Assembly (NCBI GenBank): GCA_017622845.1
Contig: JAGAQJ010000048.1
Span: 1 to 61,867, forward strand
Reading direction: 5' to 3'
Source: Lachnospiraceae bacterium
GTDB taxonomy: Bacteria > Bacillota > Clostridia > Lachnospirales > Lachnospiraceae
Length of the DNA stretch: 61,867 bases
Below the pieces are notes generated by a model that made no database searches, was not told where the DNA came from, and saw only the letters and a program-made list of their open reading frames with translations. The position numbers were made by a program, and so were the translations under genes. This document shows, piece after piece, positions 34,726-44,176 of the stretch (its first letter is position 1; the number at the start of each line of letters is the position of its first letter).

Positions 34726-36624
34726 TTAAGCATTCTTTAATTTCAAAAATTCGATAAAGTGCCTTTCTGCAATAGGTTTTGAAAAATAATAACCTTGTAT
34801 GTAATCAATTCCCAGCCTCTCCAGCTCCCTGAGCTGCTCTGCCGTCTCCACGCCCTCTGCTACAACCTTCAGCTCAAGTCCCTGAATCATATCCGTAGCT
34901 GCCTGCAATACGTACTTTGCCTTCTCGCTTTCAAAATATGCCTGCGTCATATCCTTATCAAATTTCACGATATGCACCGGCATATCCACAATATAATTCA
35001 GGTTTGACTCTCCATTTCCAAAGTCATCCAGTGAAAAGGTTACGCCGTAGTCAATCAGCGTTTTCATATTTTCGAGCAGCGTTTTTTTCATAATGATAGA
35101 AGCAGTTTCTGTAATTTCCAAATTGATAAATGCAGGATTAATTTTATATTTATCCATGATATCTATGTATGCTTTCGCCAGCGCCTTATTTTCACACTGT
35201 ATCACAGACAGGTTCACTTCAATATACTTCAGACCATACTGCTCCGGTTTGTTATTTTTGATAAACCGGCAGGTCTTTTCGAATACCCGCTCTCCAAGCT
35301 TTGCAATCAGTCCGGTTTCCTCTGCCACCGGAATAAACAGACCGGGAGGAATAATTCCTCCATCCTCTTTCCGAATGCGTACAAGCGCTTCAGCGCACAC
35401 GAATTTTCGCTCACGCGTTGAGAAAATCGGCTGGAAGAATATCTCTACCCGATCCTCCTCCATCGCAGCGATAATCATGTCAAGCATCTCTTCTCTCGCC
35501 CGTTTCTTTGCCACATTGCCCTCATCTATGATAATGACATGATTTTCAGGATTATCCATGATATGTACCCTGAAATATCTGAGAAGCCCCAACAGCTCAT
35601 CCGCATTGCGCGCTACGCTTCCGGACGGCACCATGACATAGTACGGCTGAAGGATAATCGGCGCCATATTATCCATTCCTTCCAGCCATTCCCTCTGAAA
35701 ACGGTCCTCAATCATAGCATATGCCCTGTCCATCTTCTCTGTGCTGTCAAATATTAATGCATACTCCGTTTCATCTGTCTTAAACTTCTTTGCCTCAGGA
35801 ATTCTTCTGAAAAACTCTGCCATTTCTATCATGACATCCTCTACCTGCTCCGACTGCAGGTTATTTGTCTGCGTGCTTTCAAGCGATACAAGCATGCCGC
35901 AGCTGTTTATCTCTCCATTATACCTTTGTCTGATGAAATCCGTAAACGCCCTTGCATTAAAAAATCCTGTTTTCCTGTCAATATTTGCCTCGGGATTTTC
36001 CAGCTCAAAGAAAAGTATTACAATCCCCATTGCACTGGCAAACCCAACCACTAAAAGCTGGCTGTTGAAAAACTGTATGAGCGCCGCTGCCATCCACATG
36101 ACCATCCATATCCTGATTGCCCTTCTTCTTCTTGGATTCATCCTCTGCCCCTTCTGAACAACATAGAACAAGGTCACAAGAATCAGGCACACAGCCCCTA
36201 TATATGTCGCAATGCATGCCGGTCCGTATGTATATACAACATTTCCTTCACAAAAAATTTGAACCGGCAGCAGAAAAATAACAAGACTAATAGCTCCCAC
36301 GGCAAATCCGAATATTCTGACAAACCGGTTAGCCCTGGTAATGCGGAATGCATCTGCACAGGCATACTCCAGCGCTGTATATCCTGTCCAGACCAGGGAC
36401 ACCAGATACATTTTACATTCTGCCTTTACAAGCCATTCCGGAAGCATTTCCCTGTTTACAATAAGAATAATTGACAAAATATCAAGCGACAGACAGGCGA
36501 TACCCACATATAATGCACGTTTAAATAAAATCTCCGTAAAAAGTCCCACTGTGTCCTGTCTATGATAAAAATAAAAAATCAGAATTAAAATAATCAGTCC
36601 ACAGACTTGCATTTGAATATTCAT
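34726..36624 (-). CDS. Membrane protein with degenerate GGDEF and EAL domain
   Basis: About 632 residues: seven or so membrane segments (residues 1-215), a GGDEF-like domain (about 225-350) that opens with DRKTGFFNARAF but has no GGDEF signature, and a complete EAL domain (about 370-630) with AEALVRI, NLEITETAS, SLDDFGNGESN, KFDKDM and VAEGVE. It probably hydrolyses cyclic di-GMP at the membrane, with the degenerate domain regulatory (inference). An ATG at 36624 is preferred over a TTG 11 codons upstream. Confidence 0.9.
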   Translation of the reverse strand: MNIQMQVCGLIILILIFYFYHRQDTVGLFTEILFKRALYVGIACLSLDILSIILIVNREMLPEWLVKAECKMYLVSLVWTGYTALEYACADAFRITRANRFVRIFGFAVGAISLVIFLLPVQIFCEGNVVYTYGPACIATYIGAVCLILVTLFYVVQKGQRMNPRRRRAIRIWMVMWMAAALIQFFNSQLLVVGFASAMGIVILFFELENPEANIDRKTGFFNARAFTDFIRQRYNGEINSCGMLVSLESTQTNNLQSEQVEDVMIEMAEFFRRIPEAKKFKTDETEYALIFDSTEKMDRAYAMIEDRFQREWLEGMDNMAPIILQPYYVMVPSGSVARNADELLGLLRYFRVHIMDNPENHVIIIDEGNVAKKRAREEMLDMIIAAMEEDRVEIFFQPIFSTRERKFVCAEALVRIRKEDGGIIPPGLFIPVAEETGLIAKLGERVFEKTCRFIKNNKPEQYGLKYIEVNLSVIQCENKALAKAYIDIMDKYKINPAFINLEITETASIIMKKTLLENMKTLIDYGVTFSLDDFGNGESNLNYIVDMPVHIVKFDKDMTQAYFESEKAKYVLQAATDMIQGLELKVVAEGVETAEQLRELERLGIDYIQGYYFSKPIAERHFIEFLKLKNA

Positions 36625-36846
36625 TTCCCCACTTCTCTCCTCTCTGTTTTCTATCAATTGAGCAAGGGAGCATTCTTATCCGCTACCCGTATGCAGGGCA
36701 CATGCTGTCCATATGCATTCAAAAATCCGTCAAGCCATCTGCAAATATCAGCCTGTGATGGTTTGACCAGTCTATTTCCTTTACTTATAGTATAGACTAT
36801 ACCGGCTAAAACTACAAGATGTGAAAAAATATCCAATCAAAAGGAT

Positions 36847-37506
36847 TCAGGACCTCCCCGACAAAATCCGGTTCAGAGGCATACTGAATTTCCTTGTGAA
36901 AAATTTCACGACAATTCCTGTCAGCAGGGCAGCAATCACTGTTCCTTCTCTTGTTCCTACAAGCGTGAAATCAAAAAACACAAGCGACAGAACCACTGCC
37001 AATACAACACAGCTCACATCAAATGCAATTTTTACATTGCCGAATTCTTTGCGGCTTTTATCTGAAACTGCTTTTACAAATGCCTCACCGGAATTCATGA
37101 TCACATTCGCTATGACGGAAAGAGAAATCCCAAACCCAAGAATGACAGTGCCCAGAAACACCAGTCCCAGACGAACCGGATAAGAATCTGCCGGAATAAA
37201 AGCTGCCAGCCGCATTCCAAAATCCGTAAACCAGCCGAAAAGAAACGATAACGGCACCTGCAGGAGCTGTATCGGCTGAAATGCCTTGCGCAGAATCACT
37301 ATCTGCCCGATAATCAACACACAATTCCAGATGATAAGCCACGTCCCAAGTGAAAAAAACGAAAACTTACAGCTCAAAACATTTGCAGCAGAAGAAATCG
37401 GTGAGACACCAAGCTCACCATGCTTTGTTACTGCCACTCCCAAAGCGGAAAAAAACAAGCTTATGATAAACAGTACATAACGTTTTGCAATTTCAGACTT
37501 CGTCAT
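36847..37506 (-). CDS. YczE/YyaS/YitT-like membrane protein
   Basis: A 219-residue protein with five membrane segments. The pattern SLFFSALGVAVTKHGELGVSPISSAANVLS and later SGEAFVKAVSDK is typical of the YczE/YitT group (DUF6198-like), whose function is unknown. Its start overlaps the end of the upstream MarR gene by 14 bases, so both are translated from one mRNA and the MarR protein presumably controls it. Confidence 0.8.
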   Translation of the reverse strand: MTKSEIAKRYVLFIISLFFSALGVAVTKHGELGVSPISSAANVLSCKFSFFSLGTWLIIWNCVLIIGQIVILRKAFQPIQLLQVPLSFLFGWFTDFGMRLAAFIPADSYPVRLGLVFLGTVILGFGISLSVIANVIMNSGEAFVKAVSDKSRKEFGNVKIAFDVSCVVLAVVLSLVFFDFTLVGTREGTVIAALLTGIVVKFFTRKFSMPLNRILSGRS

Positions 37507-37936
37507 TATCCATCTCTCCTTTATCCCTCATATTTTCATTCACCCTTGTCAGAAAGGCAGTCAGCGCTTCCTTTTCCTGCTCCGTAAATCCCAAAAGAGC
37601 ATTTTCTTCAATTGTTTCAAACTCCGCTTCAACGCGCTTTGCAAACGCCTTTCCTTTATCTGTCAGATACACATACAGGCTGCGGCGGTTGCCGTTGTGC
37701 ATCTTACGGGTAATCAGCTCCTTGTTTTCCATACCAAGCAGAACCGAAGTCAGTGTTGCAGGCTCGATATGGCACGCCGCCGCGATTTCCTTCTGCACTG
37801 CTCCATCATGATTTTTAAGATAATCCAGTACCTTAGGCTGACCGGAGGTCAGTCCGGTGTCCTTAATTCCTGTAAGCAGCGTCTTTTGAAAAATCAAATG
37901 ATCTGCCATAAGCAGGTAATGAAGTGTTTCTTTCAT
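37493..37936 (-). CDS. MarR family transcriptional regulator
   Basis: A 147-residue winged-helix protein with the MarR pattern LTSGQPKVLDYL, GAVQKEIAAACHIEPATLTSVL (recognition helix) and ENKELITRKMHNGNRRSLYVYLT (wing). GGGAGG stands before the ATG. It represses, probably, its own two-gene operon with the membrane protein downstream; a 44-bp palindrome lies in the promoter. Confidence 0.92.
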   Translation of the reverse strand: MKETLHYLLMADHLIFQKTLLTGIKDTGLTSGQPKVLDYLKNHDGAVQKEIAAACHIEPATLTSVLLGMENKELITRKMHNGNRRSLYVYLTDKGKAFAKRVEAEFETIEENALLGFTEQEKEALTAFLTRVNENMRDKGEMDNDEV

Positions 37937-37953
37937 GATTTCCTCCCAAAATA

Positions 37954-37997
37954 ATAATAATGCTAATAATTAGATTTCTAATTATTAGCATTATTAT
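37954..37997. promoter_or_regulatory. 44-bp near-perfect palindrome, likely MarR operator
   Basis: Arms of 20 identical bases (37954-37973 and 37978-37997, inverse) with an ATTT centre, 17 bases upstream of the marR start. The arm contains TAATAATTAG, the AT-rich kind of half-site MarR proteins bind. The length allows two dimers to bind side by side (inference). Confidence 0.8.
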
Positions 37998-38135
37998 ATC
38001 TCTTCTGAAAATGCCCGTCAAGCAATGTCGTGCTGCACGCTGCGTCTGATGCAGCGCTTACCCCATGCCTGACCTCATGCGGAGCAATCACCATCCATGA
38101 AATACTGCATATATGTAACTGTACCTGCCGCTAAG

Positions 38136-38285
38136 CTACGTTGTTTTATCATCCGGACCGCTGTCCGTCTTTGTAAGCCCTCTCTGCCTGTTATAATACA
38201 AATCAACGAACGCTTCCGTGATGCGCTGCTCACTTCCTTCTGTGAACTCTACTGTGCATGTAAAATCATCATTTGCTTTTGCCAT
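38136..38285 (-). CDS. Small protein of 49 residues, divergent from the recombinase
   Basis: Starts MAKANDDFTCTVEF and ends GPDDKTT. GGAGG lies seven bases before the ATG. The composition (acidic, with an EFTEGSEQRITEAFVDLYY helix) and its place divergent to a large serine recombinase suggest a small accessory protein of a mobile element. I do not recognise a family. The stretch 37998-38135 is otherwise empty. Confidence 0.65.
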   Translation of the reverse strand: MAKANDDFTCTVEFTEGSEQRITEAFVDLYYNRQRGLTKTDSGPDDKTT

Positions 38286-38454
38286 GCCATCACCTCCGTT
38301 AAATCTTTATGTGGCAATGGTTGTACAATATTAGCGTTCCTGTGTGATAGTATCTTTGTATCTATGCTGTGCTCCTTATATGTAATAAATTGCGATTCAT
38401 GCATTGGATGTATTTTTTATCCCCAAAAATCATAAGATTATCAGGAGGTGCTGT

Positions 38455-40005
38455 ATGATAATAGGAATATACCCGCGTAAATCCGTCTACAGAGACAACA
38501 GCGACTCTGTAGCGGTTCAAATCGAACTTTGCAAGGAATACGCCGCTATTATTTTTAAAGGACAGGAAATCGTTTTTAGAGTGTATGACAGGGATGAAGG
38601 GTTCAGCGGAAAGAATACGAAACGCCCATCCTTTCAGGAGTTGATGCGCGACGTAAAGAAAAACGAGCTTGATGTAGTAATGGTCTATAAGCTTGACCGT
38701 ATCAGCAGGAATGTCCGGGAGTTTTCGGCGATGTATGAAACTTTTGAGGAACATGGTGTCGCATTTGTATCTGTCAAGGAGTCGTTTGATACCTCTACAC
38801 CAATTGGACGAACCGTCATGTACATATTGGCTGCCTTTGCCCAGTTAGAGCGTGAGAACACGTCTGAACGTGTCACAGACAATATGCTTGCCCTTGCGGA
38901 ACAGGGGCGCTGGACAGGCGGAAACTGTCCGGCAGGAATGAAATCCGTCCGTAAAAAGACAGGCGATAAGGAACATTCTTTTCTTGATGTGGACAAGGAT
39001 TCCATATGGCGTGTGAAGCTATTATACAAGCTGCTTTTAAATGGCTATACCATCACCGGGCTTGAACGCTACTGCAAAAGTCACGGGATAAAAAGTCAGG
39101 GCGGTGCATTTCTCAATTCGTCACAGATTTATACGATTGTCACAAATCCTGTTTACTGTCAAAATTCACTTGAAGCCTATTCCTACTTTCAGGAACTCGG
39201 CTGCAAATTAGCTCCCAGGGAACTGTTTGACAGCAGTCATGGCTGCATACGCTATGGCAGAACGAAAACAGGCCGGGAAAAACAGACAGCACAGACTCAT
39301 GAACACTGGACAATTGCTGTTGGGCTGCATGATTATGTTGTATCTGCATCCGACTTTATCGCTGCACAGAAGCGCTTGGGCATCAACAAAACGTTTCGAT
39401 CAGGAAAACATCCGGCAGGTATTCTAAAAGGTGTTCTGACTTGCAAATGCGGCGCCAAAATGACAGCGCGAACTTATGTAAAAAACGGTATTCAATTCTC
39501 TTATTATTACTGTGACAAACGTGTCCGTCAGGGGAAAGAATATTGTGATTCCAAATATGTCCGTGTAGATATCATTGATGAGCTTTTTTTAAAACAGCTA
39601 AGGAATATTAGAATCAATCCGGATTTTATAAAAATACAAATCATGGATACCAATGAAGCAGATGTCGATACGATGTACGCTGAACTAAATGCGATAAACA
39701 TACAGCTTGGCAACCTCGCAAAGGCATTATCCGAAAATTCTTCTTCGTCCGCTGCCAAATATATCATAGCACAGATGGAGGAGCTGGACAAACAGCAGGC
39801 AGCATTAAAAGCCTCAACAGCCAAAGCTGAGCTGATGGCAGAAAACAAAAAAACGGCTGTCAACAACAGGCAGCTTGTGTATGAAAATGTCTGCTATCTT
39901 GTTGACAACCTTGATCAATTATCGTATTCTGAAAAAAACGAATTAGTCCGCAGGACTGTCAAATCCTGCAGCCTGCAAGGAAAGAACCTGAGCATCATCT
40001 TCTGA
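38455..40005 (+). CDS. Large serine recombinase
   Basis: A 516-residue protein. N-terminal resolvase domain with catalytic Ser in IYPRKSVYRDNSDS (about residue 8) and arginines in LDRISRNVREF; middle Recombinase domain; zinc-ribbon TCKCGAKMTART with YYCDKRVRQGKEYCDS (about 323-366); C-terminal coiled coil (about 400-475). The ATG at 38455 has GGAGG six bases upstream. It normally integrates and excises a mobile element. Here no cargo is seen apart from the small divergent gene, and its 3' end abuts a truncated peptidase gene. Confidence 0.93.
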   Translation: MIIGIYPRKSVYRDNSDSVAVQIELCKEYAAIIFKGQEIVFRVYDRDEGFSGKNTKRPSFQELMRDVKKNELDVVMVYKLDRISRNVREFSAMYETFEEHGVAFVSVKESFDTSTPIGRTVMYILAAFAQLERENTSERVTDNMLALAEQGRWTGGNCPAGMKSVRKKTGDKEHSFLDVDKDSIWRVKLLYKLLLNGYTITGLERYCKSHGIKSQGGAFLNSSQIYTIVTNPVYCQNSLEAYSYFQELGCKLAPRELFDSSHGCIRYGRTKTGREKQTAQTHEHWTIAVGLHDYVVSASDFIAAQKRLGINKTFRSGKHPAGILKGVLTCKCGAKMTARTYVKNGIQFSYYYCDKRVRQGKEYCDSKYVRVDIIDELFLKQLRNIRINPDFIKIQIMDTNEADVDTMYAELNAINIQLGNLAKALSENSSSSAAKYIIAQMEELDKQQAALKASTAKAELMAENKKTAVNNRQLVYENVCYLVDNLDQLSYSEKNELVRRTVKSCSLQGKNLSIIF

Positions 40006-40017
40006 TGCTCAGGTTCT
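39983..40017 (+). terminator. Hairpin at the end of the recombinase gene
   Basis: A 15-bp perfect stem (39983-39997 with 40003-40017) that covers the stop codon. The following T-run is weak (GCTTTATA). Located between two convergent genes, it may terminate both. Confidence 0.65.
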
Positions 40018-40020
40018 GCT

Positions 40021-40611
40021 TTATATTCTTGTCGGCGTGCCGATAAGCCCCATCATATCGTGACCGAGGTGCTGCCTCTTGAAGCCAAAGCTTCTTGATA
40101 CGCCAAAATCGTCATAGTCCTGATATGCAAACCCTTTCGCAATCGGAGAAAAGGCTTTCAGACCATATTTTTTCTCATATTCTCCAGTTTCATTTTCTAT
40201 CTCATATTCTCCGAGCATACCGCCAAGCACAGCCGAGTAGGCTTCATAATAATACGAAAAGTATTGATATTTTTCCCCAAGGTCCTGACTTGTAAGCTCT
40301 CCATCTGACAATTGCCCTGCAATATCCTCGATGTAAGTAAGGGACTTACTGTCAAACCTTCCGCCTCCGCGCACAGCGGCATAGGCAAGCAACGTTATCC
40401 AGTCCAGATGTACCTCGTTCTCATAACTTTCCACATCCAAAAGGCACGCCTTTTTCAATGCTTCGCTTGACACGTTAAAATCCACCCACTTAATGTAATC
40501 TCCTGAGGTCTGGACCGCTGTAATGCCCTCTGTCCTGCTTTCATACAGGTAAATGCCTGCTGCCAATATCAAAGCGCTGAGCATCAGGCAAATCATCAGC
40601 CTATTTTTCAA
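40021..40611 (-). pseudogene. M23-type peptidase gene, truncated at its 3' end
   Basis: The protein has a membrane segment (LMICLMLSALILAAGIYLY) and a conserved pre-domain (GDYIKWVDFNVSSEALKKAC, LDWITLLAYAAVRGGGRF). It then starts the M23 domain with SFGFKRQHLGHDMMGLIGTP and stops two to three codons later. Intact relatives continue for about 120 residues with the rest of the metal-binding site (HLHFG). The truncation falls 16 bases from the end of the serine recombinase gene, which suggests that insertion of the recombinase element split the gene. TTG at 40611 with GGTGATGA upstream is the likely start. The missing part is not in the window. Confidence 0.78.
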
Positions 40612-40666
40612 ATCATCACCACATCTATTGATATATTCTATGTAATATATGATGTTTTCTGCCGTT

Positions 40667-40855
40667 TTAAGCACCTTCTCCGGGTAAAACAGGAAAATGT
40701 TTCCGTATTAACCATAACCGTTTGCAAAGATAATGCTGTAAAAAAATCAATAATATCCCCGCGGCCGGCAAAACAGTAAAAAAGCCTTCCGCAATACCTG
40801 CTGTGCAGTCTGCCCGTCTCTTTGCCCGTATATTTCCCCACACAAATCTGCGCAT
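40667..40855 (-). CDS. Possible small membrane protein
   Basis: A 62-codon frame with one hydrophobic stretch (GFFTVLPAAGILLIFLQHYLC). No ribosome binding site is visible and it starts within the hpf terminator. It could be real or chance. Confidence 0.25.
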   Translation of the reverse strand: MRRFVWGNIRAKRRADCTAGIAEGFFTVLPAAGILLIFLQHYLCKRLWLIRKHFPVLPGEGA

Positions 40856-40861
40856 AAAACA

Positions 40862-40882
40862 GGCACCGGAATGCTCCGGTGC
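40862..40882 (-). terminator. hpf terminator
   Basis: GGCACCGGA and TCCGGTGCC form a 9-bp stem followed on the minus strand by TGTTTTAT. Confidence 0.75.
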
Positions 40883-40899
40883 CCGCTAAAGCTTTGTAT

Positions 40900-41433
40900 T
40901 TAATTTTCCGGTTCTATCAAACCATAGGTATTTCCTTTTCGTTTGTAAACTACATTTACCTCGTCCGTCTCTGCATTGCAGAATACAAAGAAGTCATGTC
41001 CAAGAAGTTCCATCTGAATGCATGCGTCTTCCGCATACATCGGCTTAATATCAAATTTCTTGGTACGAACGATCCGGATTTCCTCCTCATCTTCCTCGTA
41101 ATCCTTCTCAATAAAGTCTGTTCTTAAGCTTGCCGCACCTGCCTGCTGGTCTGCTCTGAATTTATTCCTGTATTTCTTTAACTGGCGCTCTATCACCTCT
41201 GCTGCAAGGTCAACTGATACATACATATCATTGCTTACCTGCTCGGAACGAATAATGTTTCCCTTCATAGGAATGGTGACCTCAATCTTTTGTCTCTCCT
41301 TCTCAACACTTAGTGTTGCGTGTACCTCCGTTTCTGGCGTGAAATATTTCTCAAGCTTGCCGATTTTGTCCTCAACTGCTGCTTTTAAGCCGGGCGTAAC
41401 GTCGATGTTCTTACCGCTGATAATAAATTTCAT
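40900..41433 (-). CDS. hpf: Ribosome hibernation promoting factor, long form
   Basis: A 177-residue protein. N-terminal ribosome-binding domain (1-100: MKFIISGKNIDVTPGLKAAVEDKIGKLEKYF) and C-terminal dimerisation domain (about 120-177: IRIVRTKKFDIKPMYAEDACIQMELLGHDFFVF). The long form dimerises 70S ribosomes in stationary phase. The start at 41433 gives the usual N-terminus; 12 extra codons upstream are unlikely to be translated. Confidence 0.96.
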   Translation of the reverse strand: MKFIISGKNIDVTPGLKAAVEDKIGKLEKYFTPETEVHATLSVEKERQKIEVTIPMKGNIIRSEQVSNDMYVSVDLAAEVIERQLKKYRNKFRADQQAGAASLRTDFIEKDYEEDEEEIRIVRTKKFDIKPMYAEDACIQMELLGHDFFVFCNAETDEVNVVYKRKGNTYGLIEPEN

Positions 41434-41469
41434 TATGTCCACATCCCTTCGTACTGAATTGGCAATCAT

Positions 41470-41993
41470 TCAGCATCTATAAATCAATGCTAAACTTCAC
41501 CTTAATTGTATAATTATTATAACACATTAACTTATTTTTTCAATATTTTTTGTAATTTATTATAATGTTTTGCAGCATTTGCTATTGTTTCCCTTTTGCC
41601 ATTACTCGGCATAATAATACTTTTTTTCAGCCATACAGCAGCATTTTTGACAGCAAAATCTGATTTTGTTTCTGATTCATTTCATACTTTTTGCACAAAA
41701 CAAATGTTTGAATTTTGCTCTCCCTGTTTCCACAAGAAAACCTGTTCATAGATGTGGATATTGTGGATAAATCGGTGTATAACTCAATTTATCGCAATTT
41801 TTTCCATTTTTCTCTGTGGATAAAATGTGAATGTATAAAAAAATGACTGTTGTGTCATAAACAAAGAGCAATATTTTTTTGTGCATTATTTCTAACACTC
41901 CGGCGGAATTTTTCTCTGCAGGGGTCTGTATATAAAAGAGGGCAGATAAGCCTGTTATCCACCCCCAAATAATTCTCCTGATTTTATAATGTA
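41470..41993. other. AT-rich intergenic region with DnaA-box cluster
   Basis: Holds no gene. Perfect DnaA boxes (TGTGGATAA) lie at 41762-41770 and 41815-41823, with near matches at 41753-41761 and 41955-41963. A hpf promoter probably lies near 41500-41530 (TTATAATAATT), but the -35 is unclear. Confidence 0.6.
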
Positions 41994-43625
41994 TTAGAAA
42001 ATTCTTCTGACTGATAAAATTGAACGGTATGATGCATTTGAAACAATAATTCCCGTCTTTGATGTGCTGGCATGAACGATCTGTCCGTTCCCCACATAAA
42101 GACCCACATGACCGGAATAGCACACGATGTCACCAGGCTGAGCATTCTCCAACCCTCCAACATCATACCCCTGACTTCTCAAAGCGGAAGACGAATGCGG
42201 CAGGCTTACACCAAAGTTTGAATAAACACTCATTACAAATCCTGAACAGTCTGTACCATTTGTAAGGCTTGAACCGCCATATACATACGGATTGCCTACA
42301 AACTGTGTCGCATAATCGATAACCGCTTTTCCCATCTCGCTTCCTTCTGATGAAGCGGCGGTACTCTGTGCTGCTGCTATGACTGCCTGATTTTCTGCTG
42401 ATTTTTGTGTCTCCTGAGCCTGTGCTGCTGCCTGGTTAGCTGCCCTTGAAGCTTCCGATGCTGCGGCTGCGGCTCTTGCTTCCTCGCGCGCTTTTGCTTC
42501 CTTAGCAAGTCTTGCTTCTTCTTCTTCCCTTGACTCTGCACGCACGAAATCTGTTCTAAGCGTTACATAATCTCTTGAAACGTAGCCGTCACCTTCCTCA
42601 ATGGCAATCTTTACCCAGCCGTCAAGCTCCTCAACTACAACTAATTCCTCTTCAATCGGCACAAGTCCAAGTACGGAAGACTCTGTACTTGCTTCCTGAC
42701 GCACCTTAAGTGTTGTGGTATTTACAATTGCATAGGTAGTTCCTACTTCCTTGGCAAGCGCTTCTGCCTCTTCGCCTACCACGCAGTATTCACCCTTAAC
42801 GTATCCGGTGCAGCTGCCGGAAGTAATCTTATACCAACCGTCCTTTTCCTCAATAAACTCACCAACAGATTTATCATAAAGCTTTCCGACAATCTCACCT
42901 TCCTCGCTCGGCATGCTTCTGACATTGACATAATTGCTTACTCTTGCAATAACCAGCCCCGAGAAATCCTGAGCATCCTCCTGTGTCTCAGTCTCAGCTT
43001 CCTCTGTTGTCTCTTCCTCTGTTTCTATCCCAGTGCCAGTCTCCTCCTCTGTCTCTGCCTCATCATAGATTTCTGTAGAAGGAAATCCGACGCTTGTCTG
43101 AAAGTCTTCTTCTGTCTCTGTGCTTTCTTCTGTCTCGATGACCTGTGTTGTCTCTTCTGTATCATCTGATTCCGCTATGTCGTCTGACGCTTCTGTATTA
43201 TTTGTTTCTTCTGTTGATGTTGTCTGTACAGCTTCTTCTTTTTCTTCTTCCTCTGTGCTTATAGTCTCAGCAAGCTCTGTCTCAGACTCATTGACTGCAT
43301 CCACAAACTCCTGCACCAATGTTTTGTCCGCAGTTTTATGATTCATTCCCATGACATTCACCGGCGAATCTGCCAATGCTATTTTTTCCGATGCCAATAC
43401 AATATTCGGCTGTAAGCCTGATGCACTCTCAAGATAAGCTATGTTCTGAACAACCTCCACCTGAAGATCCTGTATGGTACTGCCTTCATCCAATACCACA
43501 GCAATTCCTGCTGCAGGTACACTAGATGCGTTATTAATTCTGGCCTCAAGCGTCATCTGATATCCGGATAACGAAAGTGTCCCTGCAAGAGCACATGCCG
43601 CAACCTTCATGCCGTATTTGTTCAT
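41994..43625 (-). CDS. Secreted SH3 plus NlpC/P60 cell-wall hydrolase
   Basis: A 543-residue exported protein. Signal peptide (1-25), a Glu/Thr-rich segment (about 105-220), two bacterial SH3 domains (about 225-285, NYVNVRSMPSEEGEIVGKLY; and about 295-355, TTLKVRQEASTESSVLGLV), an Ala-rich coiled linker, and a C-terminal NlpC/P60 domain (about 425-543). The catalytic Cys is in TDCSGFVMSVY and the His residues in SGHVGLYVG and QIVHAST. Cleaves peptidoglycan stem peptides outside the cell; the SH3 domains bind the wall. DnaA boxes flank the gene on both sides. Confidence 0.94.
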   Translation of the reverse strand: MNKYGMKVAACALAGTLSLSGYQMTLEARINNASSVPAAGIAVVLDEGSTIQDLQVEVVQNIAYLESASGLQPNIVLASEKIALADSPVNVMGMNHKTADKTLVQEFVDAVNESETELAETISTEEEEKEEAVQTTSTEETNNTEASDDIAESDDTEETTQVIETEESTETEEDFQTSVGFPSTEIYDEAETEEETGTGIETEEETTEEAETETQEDAQDFSGLVIARVSNYVNVRSMPSEEGEIVGKLYDKSVGEFIEEKDGWYKITSGSCTGYVKGEYCVVGEEAEALAKEVGTTYAIVNTTTLKVRQEASTESSVLGLVPIEEELVVVEELDGWVKIAIEEGDGYVSRDYVTLRTDFVRAESREEEEARLAKEAKAREEARAAAAASEASRAANQAAAQAQETQKSAENQAVIAAAQSTAASSEGSEMGKAVIDYATQFVGNPYVYGGSSLTNGTDCSGFVMSVYSNFGVSLPHSSSALRSQGYDVGGLENAQPGDIVCYSGHVGLYVGNGQIVHASTSKTGIIVSNASYRSILSVRRIF

Positions 43626-44176
43626 ATCTCAATCCTCCAAAAATGGTGTCAATAATTCTTATTAATATGTTTCAATTTATTTCCAATTATTACAAAATTG
43701 TTACACCCATGAAATAAATTATCACAAATTCTTATAGTTGTCAAGATATCTTATAAACAAACAGTTCTGAAAGATAAATTCTTTTTTGTCTGTCCTTTTT
43801 AGAGAAAATTCGTTTTTCACATTTTTTATGAAACCGCCTGCAGTTATCCACATCCTCTGGCTGTGCTTTGCCACTGGAAACTTTCCGGGCATATTTCGTT
43901 CATTTCATTCTTCGCAGGCATCACTTCCTTTGTGATACTCAGGTCAATTAAATGACTTGTTGTTTTCTTGAACTTTGGATATGTCTTCTGCTTTTGTTTT
44001 CAGTCAAAGTCACTCGCACAGCTGCTTTATCATATCTGATATCTGCTGCATCAGGTAATGCTTCTTCATTGCTGCGGCATCAAAACTACAGGCATGGGTA
44101 ATATCAATGATTGACAAATAGACAAATCATAAACAGACACTCATAATTGATTAAAAACAAAGGAGAGTGCCTGCTT
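43626..44176. other. Intergenic region before the tyrosine recombinase
   Basis: No gene recognised. Contains a perfect DnaA box TTATCCACA (43844-43852), a TTGACA (44111-44116) without a well-placed -10, and a change to lower GC, which marks the left limit of the accessory island. Confidence 0.45.

Noticed and set aside
41470-41560. raiA-motif RNA upstream of hpf
   Set aside because: The region is AT-rich and lacks the GC-rich conserved helices expected of such an RNA.
41470-41993. Chromosome replication origin
   Set aside because: There is no dnaA, dnaN or other origin gene nearby; DnaA boxes alone do not define oriC.
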